Assembly: GCF_002159765.1 (NCBI RefSeq)
Contig: NZ_NFJH01000016.1
Span: forward strand, 1-38,957
Direction: 5' to 3'
Length of the DNA: 38,957 nt
From: Collinsella sp. An268
GTDB lineage: Bacteria > Actinomycetota > Coriobacteriia > Coriobacteriales > Coriobacteriaceae
Shown here: positions 32,683-38,957 of the stretch, piece after piece
Position numbering within the stretch: the stretch's first letter is position 1
Layout: each line of letters opens with the position of its first letter
Translations under genes and position numbers: made by a program
Notes under the pieces: generated by a model
The model's input: the letters and a program-made list of their open reading frames with translations, nothing else
Told to the model about the DNA's origin: nothing
The model's database searches: none

Positions 32683-33215
32683 GGGAATCACCCGTGAGCG
32701 GTATGTCACATTTCCGCAGGTAAAGTGGTATCTCTTTACGAGACCACTTATGATTAGTGCGTTTACATGGTGTTTAACTGGTTGTAACAACCGAACTTTT
32801 TAGACCACTGGTACTTCTGTCTCTCAGGTGCGTGGAGCGCCCGGCGACCTTCCCGTGCTGGGCATATGATGGTCGCACGGTGCCGTTTTCTCTCACCGAA
32901 ACGACCTGAGTCCCCGTCTTTTCCGCCACGCTCAATTACACTCGAACAACCCTGCGACCCGCTCGGTGCTGTGTCAGCCCGATTTACTTTCGTTTACCAT
33001 TTCTGCCGCGCGACAGGATAGTTCCTCCACACGGCAAACAGGAACACGCCCCGCTCCGCACCCCATCCCCCCGATCCATGCGGTCGCTGGGGACTACGCT
33101 CATGGCACCCTGCGCACGATACCGGGGCACAACCAACCGCCGAGCTCAGCTCCACGGCTCGCCTCTAGGGCTCGCCTTCAGGCAACCGAGCTCTCCCATA
33201 TTTTCTATTTTCATC
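32683..33215. other. Intergenic stretch without a convincing gene
   Basis: About 530 bases between the GH35 promoter and the tRNA promoter. It contains the hairpin AAGTGGT...ACCACTT (about 32726-32749) and the repeated octamer AGACCACT. I see no start codon with a ribosome binding site and coding-like composition. Part of it may hold further regulatory sites for the GH35-PTS cluster. Confidence 0.5.
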
Positions 33216-33244
33216 TTGCGCCGCAGCGGGTTTCCACGTAATAT
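33216..33244 (+). promoter_or_regulatory. tRNA-Thr promoter
   Basis: TTGCGC (33216-33221) and TAATAT (33239-33244) are 17 bases apart, ending 37 bases before the mature tRNA. Confidence 0.55.
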
Positions 33245-33281
33245 AGTCATCCGTTGGAGTGCTCACGCACGCCCACGGGAT

Positions 33282-33357
33282 GCCAGCATAGCTCAGTTGG
33301 TAGAGCACCGCTCTCGTAAAGCGGGGGTCATCGGTTCGAGTCCGATTGCTGGCTCCA
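33282..33357 (+). tRNA. tRNA-Thr (anticodon CGU)
   Basis: A 76-base cloverleaf: acceptor GCCAGCA/TGCTGGC, D arm AGCTCAGTTGGTAGAGC, anticodon stem CCGCT/AGCGG with loop CTCGTAA (anticodon CGT, reads ACG), T arm ATCGGTTCGAGTCCGAT, and an encoded 3' CCA after discriminator T. It decodes the most GC-rich threonine codon, in keeping with the base composition. Confidence 0.97.
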
Positions 33358-33367
33358 TGCATGTGAT

Positions 33368-33398
33368 AACCGCCGCGGGTTTCCTCGCGGCGGTTTTT
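33368..33398 (+). terminator. Rho-independent terminator of tRNA-Thr
   Basis: CCGCCGCG (33370-33377) and CGCGGCGG (33386-33393) form the stem, followed by five T (33394-33398). Confidence 0.9.
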
Positions 33399-33400
33399 CA

Positions 33401-33439
33401 TTAGCCCTGAACATCAGGGTTTATAGACCCTGGGGCTAA
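33401..33439. repeat. Nested, mutually exclusive hairpins after the tRNA terminator
   Basis: An outer stem TTAGCCC (33401-33407) / GGGCTAA (33433-33439) encloses two alternatives: CCCTG...CAGGG and CAGGGT...ACCCTG, which share the central CAGGG. Confidence 0.6.
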
Positions 33440-33544
33440 ACAGAGGCTGCCCTACCGCGCTGGTTTACCCGAGCGCATTCCCGAAAAGACCTCTCCTGTT
33501 CGATTACGGCTGGCTCGAGATGGCGCGCAACGCAATCTCTCAAA

Positions 33545-33626
33545 TAGGTATACGCAAACGCCAAAGTTGCGTATACCTAGATCGCCGGGTATACGCAAAC
33601 GGAAGCGTTGCGTATACCCGGCGATC
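33545..33626. repeat. Two adjacent long palindromes sharing GTATACGCAA
   Basis: The first palindrome (33545-33579) has 12- to 13-base arms (AGGTATACGCAA and its complement); the second (33580-33626) has 19-base arms (starting GATCGCCGGGTATACGCAA). They abut and share the core GTATACGCAA, present four times. They lie 18 bases past the argD stop codon, between convergent argD and the tRNA gene. A weak T-rich stretch (CTATTTG) follows on the minus strand. Confidence 0.9.
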
Positions 33627-33643
33627 CGAATCTCATGGCGCCT

Positions 33644-34927
33644 CTACCCCAGAACGCGCTGCAGGGCCGCGATCAACACGTCGACATCCTCGCGCTCGCA
33701 GATAAGCGGTGGCAGGAAGCGAAGCGTGCGCACGCCCGTCGCGTTGGCGATAACACCCTCGGCCATGAGGCGCGCCACCACGTCGTGCGCATCTCCCGCC
33801 TCCTCGACCAGGTCGCACCCGCGCATCAGGCCCGCGCCGCGCACCTCGGTCACCTGCGGCAGCTCCTCCAAACGCGATGCGAGGTACGCGCCCACCGAGG
33901 CGGCGTGCGCGGCATAGTCGCCCCGCACGAGCTCGGCGAGCACCGCCTCCGCGGCCGCGACGGCAAGCGCGCTCCCGCCAAACGTCGAACCGTGGTCGCC
34001 GGGGCGGAACACGTCTGCGACCTCGGCGCGCGCGACTACGGCGCCCATCGTCATGCCGCCCGCGATGCCCTTGGCAAGACTCATGATGTCCGGCGTGACC
34101 CCCGCGAGCTGCACGGCAAACGGCGCTCCGCAACGGAAGACGCCCGCCTGCACCTCGTCAGAGATGGTGAGGCCGCCCACTCCGTGCACAAGCTCGTCGG
34201 CAGCCCGCAGGAACTCGGGCGTGAGCGGGTGGACACCGCTCTCGCCCTGGATGGGCTCGAACATGACCGCGCAAATCTCCGAACCGTACCGGTCGAAGAT
34301 CGCCCGCAGCTCCGCGACGTCATTGGGCTCGCACGCGATGAACCCGCCCGGCAGCGGCGTAAAGCTTTCCTGCAGCCAATCCTGCATCGTCGCCGCAATG
34401 GTCTCGAGCGTGCGGCCATGGAAGCCGCCCTTGAGGCAGACGATGGTGTTTCCGCCGTTGCCCTGCCGACGCGCAAAGAGGCGGGCGAGCTTCATGGCGC
34501 CCTCGTTGGCCTCGGCACCCGAGTTGGCAAAAAACGTCTTCCACACCCGCTCCCCCGGCTTAGGCGAGGCGGCCGCGTCAAAAGCGCCCTCATCGGCAGC
34601 GTCAAGCGCCGCCACCAGCGCGCGAGCGCCATCGAGGTCGTCGTTGGCGAGCTTCGAAAGCAGCGCCGCCACCTCGCCGCGGTGCTCGGTGTAGAAATAG
34701 TTGGAGACGGAGGTGAGCTTCGTCGCCTGCTCGGTGAGCGCCCGCGTCACGGCCGGATGGTTGTGGCCGAGGGAGCACACGCCGATGCCCGCCAGAAAAT
34801 CGCGGTACGCGCGGCCCGCATCGTCAAAGAGCTCCATCCCCTCCCCGCGCACGAACTCGACGGGAAGACGACCGTACGTGTGCATGACATAGGCGTCGTC
34901 GAGGCGCTTCTGATATTGATAGGACAT
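33644..34927 (-). CDS. argD: Acetylornithine aminotransferase
   Basis: PLP enzyme converting N-acetylglutamate semialdehyde to N-acetylornithine with glutamate as amino donor. 427 residues, class III aminotransferase fold: FLAGIGVCSLGHNHPAV, FFANSGAEANEGAMKLAR, GGFHGRTLETIAAT, EPIQGESGV, TISDEVQAGVFRCG and the Schiff-base lysine in MSLAKGIAGGM. The ATG has AAGGAGG close upstream. It is the last gene of argC-argJ-argB-argD, 74 bases after argB. Ornithine aminotransferase is a close relative; the operon settles the call. Transcription ends near the double palindrome at 33545-33626. Confidence 0.96.
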   Translation of the reverse strand: MSYQYQKRLDDAYVMHTYGRLPVEFVRGEGMELFDDAGRAYRDFLAGIGVCSLGHNHPAVTRALTEQATKLTSVSNYFYTEHRGEVAALLSKLANDDLDGARALVAALDAADEGAFDAAASPKPGERVWKTFFANSGAEANEGAMKLARLFARRQGNGGNTIVCLKGGFHGRTLETIAATMQDWLQESFTPLPGGFIACEPNDVAELRAIFDRYGSEICAVMFEPIQGESGVHPLTPEFLRAADELVHGVGGLTISDEVQAGVFRCGAPFAVQLAGVTPDIMSLAKGIAGGMTMGAVVARAEVADVFRPGDHGSTFGGSALAVAAAEAVLAELVRGDYAAHAASVGAYLASRLEELPQVTEVRGAGLMRGCDLVEEAGDAHDVVARLMAEGVIANATGVRTLRFLPPLICEREDVDVLIAALQRVLG

Positions 34928-35001
34928 GAACTTCCTCCTTGTGCAACAGGGCGCGGGCGGCGCGGGTCGCGGTACCGGGGCAGGCTGGTCGCCTGCGCCA
35001 T

Positions 35002-36030
35002 CTACGCGCCCTCGGGGATATCGATGTTTTCTGCCAGGCGCGAGGCAAACGTGCCGAGGGGGTGCGGGTGCTGGTCGTACTCATAGGCCTCGTGCGTCGA
35101 GTGGATGACGGTGCCCACGCCCGTATCGGTGAGCAGCTCGAGCAGCAGCGCGTGCGGGGTGGTCCCGTTGATGATGTGCGCGCGGAAGACGCCGCCCTTG
35201 AGCGCCGCGACGCATGAGCTGAGCTTGGGGATCATCCCCTTTGCAACCCGTCCGTCGGCCAGCATCTCCTCCGTCTCCTCGATGGTGAGGTTGGAGATGA
35301 GGGAATCCTTGTCCTCGAAATCCTCGTACAGACCGTCGACGTCGGTCAAGAAGATCGCCTTGTGCGCGTGCACGGCGGCAGCGATGGCGCCCGCGGCGAC
35401 ATCGGCGTTGATGTTGTAGAAGCCGCCGTCCTCGCCCTGGGCGACGGTGGCGATCACGGGGATATACTCGCTTGCCATGAGGCGCTCGAGGTAATCGGCG
35501 TTGACGCGCACGATCTTGCCCACGCGGCCGAGCGCGGGGTCGAGCGCGGTCGCCATGATGGTGCCGGCATCGGTGCCGGACACCCCCACCGCCACGTTGC
35601 CGTGCTGGTTGAGCGCCGCCACGAGCTCCTGGTTCACCTTGCCGACGAGCACCTCGCGCACGATGTCCATGATTTCGGGCGTGGTGACGCGCTGGCCGTT
35701 TGCAAACGAGACGGGCAGGTTGTAGTGGCCGAGGGCCTCGTTGATGGCGGCGCCGCCCCCGTGCACGATGACGATGTTGGCACCGATGATCTTGAGGAGC
35801 AGGATGTCGCCCATCACATCGGCGCGGAGCTGATCGTCTACCATGGCCGCGCCGCCGTATTTGATGACGACGGTCTTGCCCGTGAGGTTCTTGATCCAGG
35901 GCAGGGCCTCGAACAGAAGGCGCGCGGTCTCCTCATGCGAGATGGAGGTGCGCCGGTCGCGTGCGTACTTCATATAAAACTCCCCGGTAAGTTGAAAGGG
36001 ATGGCCGGGCAAGGCTGCAGCAGTGCTCAT
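35002..36030 (-). CDS. argB: Acetylglutamate kinase
   Basis: Phosphorylates N-acetylglutamate to N-acetylglutamyl-5-phosphate; usually the feedback-regulated step where ArgJ recycles acetyl groups. Amino-acid kinase family: KTVVIKYGGAAM, VHGGGAAINEAL, VGVSGTDAGTI, YNINADVAAGAIA and TDVDGLYEDFED. The start is uncertain. The ATG at 36030 (342 residues) has GGAGG six bases upstream; an ATG at 35973 (323 residues) has GGGGAG and begins MKYARDRRTS, closer to the usual length. An N-terminal extension is a feature of arginine-sensitive enzymes. It is third in the operon, 68 bases after argJ. Confidence 0.95.
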   Translation of the reverse strand: MSTAAALPGHPFQLTGEFYMKYARDRRTSISHEETARLLFEALPWIKNLTGKTVVIKYGGAAMVDDQLRADVMGDILLLKIIGANIVIVHGGGAAINEALGHYNLPVSFANGQRVTTPEIMDIVREVLVGKVNQELVAALNQHGNVAVGVSGTDAGTIMATALDPALGRVGKIVRVNADYLERLMASEYIPVIATVAQGEDGGFYNINADVAAGAIAAAVHAHKAIFLTDVDGLYEDFEDKDSLISNLTIEETEEMLADGRVAKGMIPKLSSCVAALKGGVFRAHIINGTTPHALLLELLTDTGVGTVIHSTHEAYEYDQHPHPLGTFASRLAENIDIPEGA

Positions 36031-36098
36031 GAGGGGCCTCCGAAGCGAACAGGACTGACGGTGGGACAAACAGCGGGCGCCGCTAGGGCGATGCGCCC

Positions 36099-37367
36099 TT
36101 ACGTGCGGTAATCGCCGTTGATGGTGACGTAGTCGTGCGTGAGGTCGCACGTCCACACGCGCGCCGCGCCCGCGCCGGCGCCCAGGTCCGCCGTGATGAA
36201 GATCTCGGGCGCCTCAAAGCGGCGAAGCGCCTCGTCCTCATCGAAGGGCACGGTGAGCCCGCCGCGGCAGACGGGGATGCCCATGATGTCGATGGCGACG
36301 TTCTCGGCATCAAACGCCGCACCGCTCTTGCCGAGCGCCGCCGCCACGCGGCCCCAGTTGCAGTCATGGCCGGCGATGGCGCATTTGACGAGCGGCGAGT
36401 TGGCGACGGCGCGTGCGGCGACATCGGCCTCGGCATCGCTTGCCGCACCCGTGACGGTTACCGTCACCAGGCGCGAGGCGCCCTCGCCGTCCGCCGCGAT
36501 CGCACGGGCGAGCGCCTCGCACACCACATAGAGCGCGCTCTCGAACTCCGAGGCGGCCAGCGTGCCCGCCTGTATGGGCGCCGCGCCCTCGGGCGCCGCC
36601 TCGCCCGAGGCGAGAAGAACGCACGTGTCGTTGGTCGAGGTGTCGGAGTCGACCGTCACGCAGTTGAACGTGCGGTCGACGGTCGCCCGCAGCGCCTCGT
36701 GCAGGCAGGCGGGCTCGACCGGGGCGTCGGTGGTGAGGCAGGCGATCATGGTGGCCATATTGGGCATGATCATGCCCGAGCCCTTGCACATGCCGCCCAC
36801 GGTAAACACCGCACCGGCGTAGGCGGGGTCTGCGCTCACGTAGGTCACGGCGTACTCTTTTGGTCGCGTGTCCGTCGTCATGATGGCGCGGGCTGCCGCG
36901 GCGCCGCCCGCCGGCGACAGCGCGTCGGCTGCTGCGGGGACCCCCTGCTCAAACGGCTCCAGCGGCAGCTGCTGGCCTATGACGCCCGTCGAGGCGACAA
37001 GCACCTCGTCGGGCTCGCAAGCGAGCACCTGCGAGACGATATCGCAGGTAGACCGTGCCACGCGAAGACCGTCTTCCCCCGTTGCCGCGTTGGCGTTGCC
37101 CGAGTTGACGGCAAGCGCGCGGATGTGTCCGTAACCGACGCCGCCCAGATGCGCGCGGCTCACCGTAACGGGCGCGGCGCAGAAGCGGTTCTGGGTGAAG
37201 ACGCCCGCCGCCGCCACGGGATGCTCCGCCGCGATGAGGGCGAAGTCGAGCCGCTCCGGGTTCTTGCGGAAGCCGGCGTGCACGCCCGCCGCGCGAAAAC
37301 CGCGGGCGCTGGTAACGCCCCCGTCCGGCACCCCGCGCAAACGAGCCTCGAACGATTCGTTGTCCAT
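36099..37367 (-). CDS. argJ: Bifunctional glutamate N-acetyltransferase / ornithine acetyltransferase
   Basis: Moves the acetyl group from N-acetylornithine to glutamate, making the pathway cyclic, and may also use acetyl-CoA. The 422-residue precursor self-cleaves; the site is MPNMATMIACL, with Thr of the ATM sequence as nucleophile of the beta chain. C terminus HDYVTINGDYRT is typical. The ATG at 37367 follows AAAGGGA. It lies 102 bases after argC and 68 before argB. There is no argA or argE in the window, as expected for the cyclic route. Confidence 0.97.
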   Translation of the reverse strand: MDNESFEARLRGVPDGGVTSARGFRAAGVHAGFRKNPERLDFALIAAEHPVAAAGVFTQNRFCAAPVTVSRAHLGGVGYGHIRALAVNSGNANAATGEDGLRVARSTCDIVSQVLACEPDEVLVASTGVIGQQLPLEPFEQGVPAAADALSPAGGAAAARAIMTTDTRPKEYAVTYVSADPAYAGAVFTVGGMCKGSGMIMPNMATMIACLTTDAPVEPACLHEALRATVDRTFNCVTVDSDTSTNDTCVLLASGEAAPEGAAPIQAGTLAASEFESALYVVCEALARAIAADGEGASRLVTVTVTGAASDAEADVAARAVANSPLVKCAIAGHDCNWGRVAAALGKSGAAFDAENVAIDIMGIPVCRGGLTVPFDEDEALRRFEAPEIFITADLGAGAGAARVWTCDLTHDYVTINGDYRT

Positions 37368-37469
37368 CAGATTCCCTTTCTATCTGGCGCTCCGCACGCT
37401 ATCAGGCCGATGCCCCGCGCGAGGCGCGCCGCGCTTGGTGCCGCGCCGACCCGTCGCGCGACATCGACG

Positions 37470-38537
37470 CTACACCGCGAGCGCCGTGAGCGAGAGGCCA
37501 GCCGTCTCATCGAGCCCCATCACGATGTTCGCGCACTGCACGGCCTGCCCCGCCGCGCCCTTGCCGAGGTTGTCGATAGCCCCCATGGCGACGAGCACGC
37601 CCGTGCGCGCATCGAGGGCCAGGCCGACATGGCAGCCGTTGGTGCCCGCGACGGAGGCCGTCTGGGGGCAGGCGCCCGCATCGAGCACGCGCACGCAGGG
37701 GCGCCCGGCATAGAACGCCCGATAGCGTTCCACCAGCTCCACGGCATCGATTCCGGCGGCAGAGGGCTCGAGCACCAGCGTGACGGTGGAGAGCAGCCCG
37801 CGCCTGAGCGGCGCCAGGTGCGGCGTGAAGACGACGCGCCCGGGCAGGCCCAGGATCTGCTCGATCTCGGGCGTATGCCGGTGGCGGCACACGTTATAGG
37901 CCTCGAGGTTCTCGTCGGCATGGCAGTAGTGGGTGCGCGCGCTGGGCGTCTTGCCCGCACCTGTCACCCCCGAGATGGCATCCACCACCACGGGAGAGCC
38001 CGGCGCGACGAGCCCCATGCGCACCGCCGGTGCGGCGGCGAGCGATGTCGCCGTAGGATAGCAGCCCGCACAGGCCACGAGCACCGCCTCGCCCGCCGCA
38101 CGGCGCGCCGCGAGCTCAGCCAAGTCGGAGGCAAAAAGCTCCGGCAGCCCGAAGGCGCGCGCGGCAAGAAGCTCGGGCGAGGTGTGGGGCGTGCCGTACC
38201 ACGCCTCGTAGATTGCCGGGTCGTCCAAACGGTAGTCGGCCGAGAGGTCGAACACGTTCACCCCCGCCGCCAAGAGCGACGGCACCTGCTTGAGCGCCGC
38301 CGTATGTGGCACCGCCAAGAACACGGCGTCGCACGCGGCGAGCTCCGGGTCGTCGTGACGGGAGAACACCAAGTCGCTCGCGCCGGTAAACGCGGGGTAC
38401 ACATCCGCCAGAGGCACACCCGCGTCGGCGTTCGAGGTGATGACGGCAAGCTCGAAGACGGGGTGGCCCAGCAAAAGGCGCACGAGCTCCGCACCCGCAT
38501 AGCCAGCCGCGCCCACCACTCCTACGCGCATCTTCAT
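37470..38537 (-). CDS. argC: N-acetyl-gamma-glutamyl-phosphate reductase
   Basis: Reduces N-acetylglutamyl-5-phosphate to the semialdehyde with NADPH. 355 residues: Rossmann motif VGVVGAAGYAGAELVRLL at the N terminus, the catalytic cysteine in VACAGCYPTATSLA, and the GVTGAGKTPS and TPHLAPLRRGLLSTVTL blocks near the active site. The ATG at 38537 has GGGAGG six bases upstream; a second in-frame ATG two codons later is less likely. It is the first gene of argCJBD and has two ARG-box-like sites immediately upstream. Confidence 0.97.
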   Translation of the reverse strand: MKMRVGVVGAAGYAGAELVRLLLGHPVFELAVITSNADAGVPLADVYPAFTGASDLVFSRHDDPELAACDAVFLAVPHTAALKQVPSLLAAGVNVFDLSADYRLDDPAIYEAWYGTPHTSPELLAARAFGLPELFASDLAELAARRAAGEAVLVACAGCYPTATSLAAAPAVRMGLVAPGSPVVVDAISGVTGAGKTPSARTHYCHADENLEAYNVCRHRHTPEIEQILGLPGRVVFTPHLAPLRRGLLSTVTLVLEPSAAGIDAVELVERYRAFYAGRPCVRVLDAGACPQTASVAGTNGCHVGLALDARTGVLVAMGAIDNLGKGAAGQAVQCANIVMGLDETAGLSLTALAV

Positions 38538-38550
38538 CTCAAACCTCCCT

Positions 38551-38600
38551 TATGCATACTTTTCGCATATATCGTACGTTTTATGCATCTTTATGGCATT
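38551..38600 (-). promoter_or_regulatory. Two ARG-box-like operators upstream of argC
   Basis: TATGCATACTTTTCGCATA (38551-38569) and TATGCATCTTTATGGCATT (38582-38600) share the pattern TATGCAT..TTT..GCAT and start 31 bases apart, about three DNA turns. ArgR operators are paired AT-rich boxes of about 18 bp of this kind. Placement 14-63 bases before the argC ATG fits repression of argCJBD by ArgR with arginine. Confidence 0.7.
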
Positions 38601-38763
38601 TCTTACGATGCCCGACAGGATAGCACGAGAGAGGGGGCATACCCGCCCGCATACGGTCCGTCACCGATTCGCAACATGAGCGCCACAGACGGGGCATGAC
38701 GGCCAACGGCGCGGGCGGGCAGGCAGAGCCCGCACCCCGCAGGCCAAACGCGCGGCAGCGCCG

Positions 38764-38957
38764 TCAGATGAGCCCGAAGTGCGCGAGTCCCGCCGGCACG
38801 CCCTCGTCTGCCGCAGAGAGCGTCACATAGTCCGCCGCCGCCTTGACGCCGGGCAGCGCGTTGCCCATGGCGACGAACGTCTCCACCGCGGGCGCCATGG
38901 AGAGGTCGTTCTCCGAGTCGCCGAAGGCGAAGGTGTTCGCGCGGCCGTGGCCCATGT
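38764..38957 (-). CDS. C-terminal end of a Cof-type HAD phosphatase (runs off the right edge)
   Basis: The last 63 or more residues of a HAD-IIB hydrolase: FAFGDSENDLSMAPAVETFVAMGNALPGVKAAADYVTLSAADEGVPAGLAHFGLI. The GDSENDLSM block is motif IV with the metal-binding acids, and the GNA..GVKAAADYVT stretch is typical of the family's end. The 5' part is outside the window; the ATG at 38955 is almost certainly internal. The 226-base gap to argC holds the ARG boxes and no gene. It is a relative of the HAD gene at 2342. Confidence 0.9.
   Translation of the reverse strand, partial: MGHGRANTFAFGDSENDLSMAPAVETFVAMGNALPGVKAAADYVTLSAADEGVPAGLAHFGLI

Noticed and set aside
33545-33626. CRISPR-like repeats
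   Set aside because: The repeated unit is palindromic, adjacent and in only two blocks, with no regular spacers and no cas genes nearby.
36135-38699. Plus-strand open frame of 854 codons opposite argJ and argC
   Set aside because: It is the antisense shadow of GC-rich genes: Arg/His/Ala-rich, no domain and no ribosome binding site, while the minus-strand genes are unmistakable.
1-38957. Prophage, integrative element or toxin-antitoxin module
   Set aside because: No integrase, phage structural, relaxase or paired small toxin-antitoxin genes were seen; the only mobile trace is the IS110 relic.

Overview
The window looks like a chromosomal segment of a gut Coriobacteriia, most likely Collinsella or a close relative. 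The DNA is very GC-rich, almost every gene has a strong AGGAGG-type ribosome binding site, and the gene mix is that of a saccharolytic, mucosa-associated Actinomycetota: phosphotransferase systems, the tagatose-6-phosphate and Leloir pathways, N-acetylhexosamine catabolism and a GH35 beta-galactosidase. The genus is inferred from this content; no marker gene was compared.

Region 1 (1-13100) is mainly housekeeping: aspS, a Cof-type HAD phosphatase, a membrane-anchored XRE regulator, an AAA ATPase/DUF4143 gene of more AT-rich, acquired appearance, PEP carboxylase, hisS, a threonine-aldolase-family enzyme and pyruvate kinase.

Region 2 (13100-23700) is a galactose/lactose region. lacA-lacB-lacC and a class II (GatY/KbaY-like) aldolase are transcribed leftward; a lone lactose-type EIIA diverges from them. 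A decayed IS110-family relic follows, then a DeoR/LacR-type regulator diverging from galM-galK-galT.

Region 3 (23700-32700) is one leftward cluster: GH35 beta-galactosidase, mannose-family PTS EIIB-EIIC-EIID, a membrane-anchored TPR protein, EIIA, a GntR/UTRA regulator, an AgaS-type SIS enzyme and a NagA-type deacetylase. This gene set matches the galacto-N-biose/lacto-N-biose/GalNAc clusters described in Lactobacillus casei (gnb) and Streptococcus pneumoniae (bgaC-PTS-agaS). Inferred route: the imported disaccharide phosphate is split to galactose and a hexosamine-6-phosphate. Galactose enters galMKT; GalNAc-6-P is deacetylated (NagA), then deaminated and isomerised (AgaS) to tagatose-6-P, which LacC and the aldolase of Region 2 consume.

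Region 4 (32700-38957) holds a tRNA-Thr(CGU) gene, the arginine operon argC-argJ-argB-argD behind two ARG-box-like sites, and the end of another HAD phosphatase.

The most interesting signals are not protein genes. An identical 10-mer, TACCGTTCAT, lies in the same orientation upstream of the EIIA-Lac, galM and GH35 genes and so may mark one regulon joining Regions 2 and 3. Several intergenic gaps carry unusually long inverted repeats (arms of 18 to 35 nt) without classical terminator tails. The IS110 relic keeps a structured leader that may be the remnant of a bridge RNA.
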